Assembly: GCF_000373365.1 (NCBI RefSeq)
Contig: NZ_KB891208.1
Coordinates: 1-64,000, forward strand
Length of the DNA stretch: 64,000 nucleotides
Direction of reading: 5' to 3'
DNA from: Parafrankia discariae
GTDB taxonomy: Bacteria; Actinomycetota; Actinomycetes; Frankiales; Frankiaceae
The position numbers were made by a program, and so were the translations under genes. Positions 61,283-64,000 of the stretch are shown piece after piece (within the stretch, counting starts at the first letter, position 1; the number at the start of each line of letters is the position of its first letter). A model generated the notes under the pieces. It did no database searches. It was given only the letters and a program-made list of their open reading frames with translations, and was not told where the DNA came from.

Positions 61283-63067
61283 TCAGCCCAGGGTGCGGTC
61301 CAGGTGGATCGCCGCGCTGATCAGGGCCAGGTGGGTGAAGGCCTGCGGGAAGTTGCCCAGGGCCTCGCCGGAGGGGCCGATCTCCTCGGCGTAGAGCCCC
61401 ACGTGGTTGGCGTAGGTGAGCATCTTCTCGAAGACCAGCCGGGCCTCGGTCGTGCGGCCCGCGCGGGTCAGCGCCTCCACGTACCAGAACGAGCACAGGT
61501 TGAACGTGCCCTCGTCCCCGGTCAGGCCGTCGCTGCCGTCCGCGGCGTACCGGCGCACCAGGCTGTCGCTCACCAGCTCCGAGCCGACCCGGTCCAGCGT
61601 CGACAGGAAACGGGGGTCGGTCGGGCCGGAGAACTTCACCAGCGGCATGCACAGCAGCGAGGCGTCCAGCCGCGGCGAGCCCGGGAACTCCATGTAGGCC
61701 CCCTTGCGGGGGTCCCAGGCCTCGTTCTGGACGAACCGGTAGGCCCGCCCGGCGTGGTCCTTCCAGTCGTTGGTGGGCCCGGGCAGGCCGCGCTGCCGGG
61801 AGATCCGGCAGGCCCGCTCGAACGCCACCCAGGTCATCACCGCCGAGTAGGTGAAGCGCTGGCGCCCGCCCCGGGTCTCCCAGATGCCCTCGTCGGGCTG
61901 CTCCCAGTGCCTGGCCAGCCAGTCGAGCTGGCGGCCGAGCGCCTCCCACAGCCCGAAGGAGATCGGGACCTGCTTGTTGTACAGGTACACCGAGTCCATC
62001 AGCTCGCCGTAGATGTCGATCTGGAGCTGGCCGGCGGCGCCGTTGCCGATGCGCACCGGCCGCGACCCCCGGTAGCCCTCGAGATGGTCGAGGACGATCT
62101 CGTCCAGGTCGGCGTTGCCGTCCACGCTGTACAGCACGCCCAGGCCGAGCTCGGGCGGCGCCTCCTTGCAGCGCTGCTCGAGCCAGTCCATGAACGCGGC
62201 GGCCTCCTCGGTGAACCCGAGGGCCATCAGCGCGTAGGTGGTGAACGCCGCGTCGCGGATCCAGGTGTAGCGGTAGTCCCAGTTGCGCACCCCGCCCAGC
62301 TCCTCCGGCAGGGAGGTGGTCGGCGCCGCGATGAGTGCCCCGGTCGGGCGGTAGACCAGCAGCTTGAGCACCAGCGCCGAGCGCAGCACCATCTCCCGCC
62401 AGCGGCCGTGGTACCGGCCCCGGCGCACCCACGTCTGCCAGTACTCCAGCGTCCGGGAGAACAGGTTGTCGGCCTCGCCGGGCTGCAGCGGGCGGATCCG
62501 GGAGTCCCATTCGAGGAGGATGTCGGCCGTCTCGCCCATCGCCAGCTCGAAGTCGCAGGTGACCGCGGTGCCCTCGATCCGCAGCGGCAGCGCCGTGCGC
62601 AGCACGAGGGTGCCGGTGGCCGACTCGAAGACCGCGCCGGCGCCGGGTACCAGCGTCACCGTGTGGGACGCCCGCCCGTAGTCGAACCGGGGATCGCAGC
62701 GCAGCCGGAACCCGGCGGTGCCGCGCACGGCGCGGGCCTGGCGGACGACCACGTGCGGCGTCTCGGTCAGGTCGTTGTCGATCGGGACCATGAAGTCGAC
62801 GACCTCACCCACCGAGTGCGGAGTGAGGAAGCGGGTCATCAGGACGTTCGAGTCGGGCAGGTAGAGCTGCTTGGCCTTCGACAGCGCGCAGTGGATGCGG
62901 AAGGAGCCGCCGCGCTCGGCGTCGAGCAGGCTCGCGAAGACCGACGGGCCGTCGAAGCGCTGCGGGCAGTACCAGTCGATTGTGCCGTCCGTGGCGACCA
63001 GGGCCACGGTGCGCAGGTCGCCGATGACCGCGTGCTCCTCGATCGGCGGGTAGTCGGATGCGGGCAT
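61283..63067 (-). CDS. GH15 glucoamylase/trehalase
   Basis: 594 residues from ATG 63067 with GGAGG 6 bases upstream. An N-terminal TREH-N domain (IGDLRTVALVATDGTIDWYC, CPQRFDGPSVFASLL) is followed by the GH15 (alpha/alpha) barrel with GGVRNWDYRYTWIRDAAFTT, catalytic acid in HLEGYRGSRPVRIGN and base in GDEGTFNLCSFWYVEAL. It is of the mycobacterial trehalase/glucoamylase type and probably cytoplasmic, hydrolysing trehalose or alpha-glucans. Together with galU it hints at trehalose/glycogen turnover. Confidence 0.93.
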   Translation of the reverse strand: MPASDYPPIEEHAVIGDLRTVALVATDGTIDWYCPQRFDGPSVFASLLDAERGGSFRIHCALSKAKQLYLPDSNVLMTRFLTPHSVGEVVDFMVPIDNDLTETPHVVVRQARAVRGTAGFRLRCDPRFDYGRASHTVTLVPGAGAVFESATGTLVLRTALPLRIEGTAVTCDFELAMGETADILLEWDSRIRPLQPGEADNLFSRTLEYWQTWVRRGRYHGRWREMVLRSALVLKLLVYRPTGALIAAPTTSLPEELGGVRNWDYRYTWIRDAAFTTYALMALGFTEEAAAFMDWLEQRCKEAPPELGLGVLYSVDGNADLDEIVLDHLEGYRGSRPVRIGNGAAGQLQIDIYGELMDSVYLYNKQVPISFGLWEALGRQLDWLARHWEQPDEGIWETRGGRQRFTYSAVMTWVAFERACRISRQRGLPGPTNDWKDHAGRAYRFVQNEAWDPRKGAYMEFPGSPRLDASLLCMPLVKFSGPTDPRFLSTLDRVGSELVSDSLVRRYAADGSDGLTGDEGTFNLCSFWYVEALTRAGRTTEARLVFEKMLTYANHVGLYAEEIGPSGEALGNFPQAFTHLALISAAIHLDRTLG

Positions 63068-63457
63068 GCGGACCTCCGCGGGTCGGGATGTCCGGGCGCG
63101 GCCGGAGGACGGGCCTTGCGGGAAGCCCCCGGGCGGGCGGTGTGTCGTCCCGGGGCGTGGTCACTGCGGCCCACTTCGGCGTGGTCAGCCGAAGGTATCC
63201 CAGCGGGCAGGCCATCCCGCCCGCCCCACCGGGCCGGCGGCCACCGCCGAAAGTGCCCCCCACTACCCGATCGGGGTAGCCCGGGAGCAGCCCGGCACGG
63301 CGGGCTCCGGGTGGGCGTCCCGGGGCGGAAGTCCCTGTTCTGACGGTGAAGTCGCCTGCGTGGCGACCGGCGCGCGACCGGGGCGCGGCGGGCCGTCCAA
63401 CGGGCTGTGGAGGGTCTCGGGTGCCCGGCGCCTGGGCGGGCGCCCTACGATCGCGCC
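63068..63457. other. divergent intergenic region with CCCGATCGGG palindrome
   Basis: 390 bases between the GH15 gene and the last gene. CTACCC-GATCG-GGGTAG (63263-63279) contains the perfect 10-bp palindrome CCCGATCGGG. No gene is supported. Confidence 0.5.
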
Positions 63458-64000
63458 ATGACCGAGCAGCTGCCGACCATCGCGGACGGTCGAGCCAGCC
63501 TTGTCATGTTCGCCCGTGGCGACCGGGTCTTCCCGGTGGACGATCTTGGCGGCGGGGTGTGGTCTCGTCGTGGCACGGTGCTGTCCGTGCATCCGGCGTC
63601 ACAGGAGGAGGCGCGCCCGGTCGGCGGCGGTGTCCGCGTCGACGCGGCGTCCTCGGCCGCGCCGTCGACCGCCCGGGCGACGGTGCTGTGGGACGACGGC
63701 TCCGCGGAGGTTCTCGCCGAGGACAAGCTCTGCCTGGTCTACGACCAGGAGGCCCCGGTGGGCATCCGGGTGGTCACGATGGAGATGAGTCAGCCCTTCG
63801 ACGTCGTCGACCACGGCGGCCACGTCGTCCTCGTGCTGCGCGAGGGGCTGCTGGCCGCGGCGGACGTCGTCGCGCTGCGCGCCCGGCTCGGCCGGGTGCG
63901 CGCGGCGCTGGCCCCGGGGCCCGGTGACGCCGCGACGGCGGCGGAGATCCGTCGCCGCGACCTGAGCCTGCTGAACGCGCTGATAGCCGAGCTCACCGGC
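63458..64000 (+). CDS. hypothetical protein, 3' truncated
   Basis: At least 181 residues from ATG 63458, open to the edge of the window. It starts MTEQLPTIADGRASLVMFAR and has an SH3- or Tudor-like beta segment near 20-95 (RGDRVFPVDDLGGGVWSRRG, ATVLWDDGSAEVLAEDKL), then helical, Ala/Arg-rich sequence. No family is recognised. It is divergent from the GH15 gene. Confidence 0.7.
   Translation, partial: MTEQLPTIADGRASLVMFARGDRVFPVDDLGGGVWSRRGTVLSVHPASQEEARPVGGGVRVDAASSAAPSTARATVLWDDGSAEVLAEDKLCLVYDQEAPVGIRVVTMEMSQPFDVVDHGGHVVLVLREGLLAAADVVALRARLGRVRAALAPGPGDAATAAEIRRRDLSLLNALIAELTG

Noticed and set aside
61253..63343. 696-residue plus-strand frame
   Set aside because: Antisense of GH15; no motif, and GH15 has full family signatures.

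Overview
The window is very high-GC DNA with many GTG (and one TTG) start codons and long open antisense frames. This is typical of a filamentous actinobacterium. A MoeA/MoaC/Mog/RimJ/SepX-like operon, an F420-type LLM oxidoreductase, leaderless leader ORFs, Ser/Thr kinases with WD40 repeats, FHA and SPFH proteins and an NPP1 protein point to the Frankia/Streptomyces part of the phylum; I lean to a Frankia-type, plant- or soil-associated organism, without proof. About 54 protein genes, one tRNA and three decayed gene fragments can be supported. Both ends of the window cut through genes.

Layout. 1-7.4 kb: signalling block (end of a multi-HAMP hybrid histidine kinase, a response regulator, an unknown gene, a Ser/Thr kinase-WD40 protein). 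7.4-11.4 kb: MFS exporter, AlkB-like dioxygenase, MarR, CsoR and STAS regulators. 11.5-15.8 kb: biuret/allophanate catabolic genes (atzF-like amidase and biuH) with a divergent-side GntR regulator and a GTATAC operator. 15.9-17.8 kb: two small hypothetical genes, an excisionase-like HTH gene and a long non-coding stretch ending in a perfect hairpin. 17.8-27.8 kb: conserved housekeeping block: FmdB-like zinc ribbon, 5-formyl-THF cyclo-ligase, galU, then four genes with 4-nt overlaps (moeA/glp, moaC, mog, rimJ) followed by a SepX/GLPR-like membrane protein; next come a leaderless Cys-rich leader ORF, an unknown gene and tRNA-Ala(CGC).

27.9-36.5 kb looks like an accessory island beside the tRNA: decayed MarR, HepT/DUF86 and IS630 fragments surround a GGDEF protein, a TetR/aldo-keto reductase pair and a P450-SDR-LLM-TetR catabolic cluster. 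36.5-40 kb: ArsR, SPFH/flotillin with an NfeD-like partner, and a secreted NPP1 protein. 40-45.8 kb: amidohydrolase, AraC regulator, a conserved leader peptide before a TauD-family dioxygenase, a DUF4232-type lipoprotein and a SLOG-like protein. 45.8-50.7 kb: pseudokinase membrane protein, TetR and an MFS exporter with a VNTR-encoded acidic tail. 50.7-53.6 kb: second biuret-hydrolase-like gene with an NCS2-like permease under a related GTATAC-rich promoter. 53.6-64 kb: YceI, SulP, DUF305, FHA, a small membrane protein, an FAD oxidoreductase, a GH15 glucoamylase/trehalase and a truncated unknown gene.

The best candidates for under-described biology are the two leaderless Cys-containing leader ORFs, the shared GTATAC operators of the two nitrogen-scavenging loci, and the Glp/SepX operon with a Tyr-Glu-rich SepX tail.
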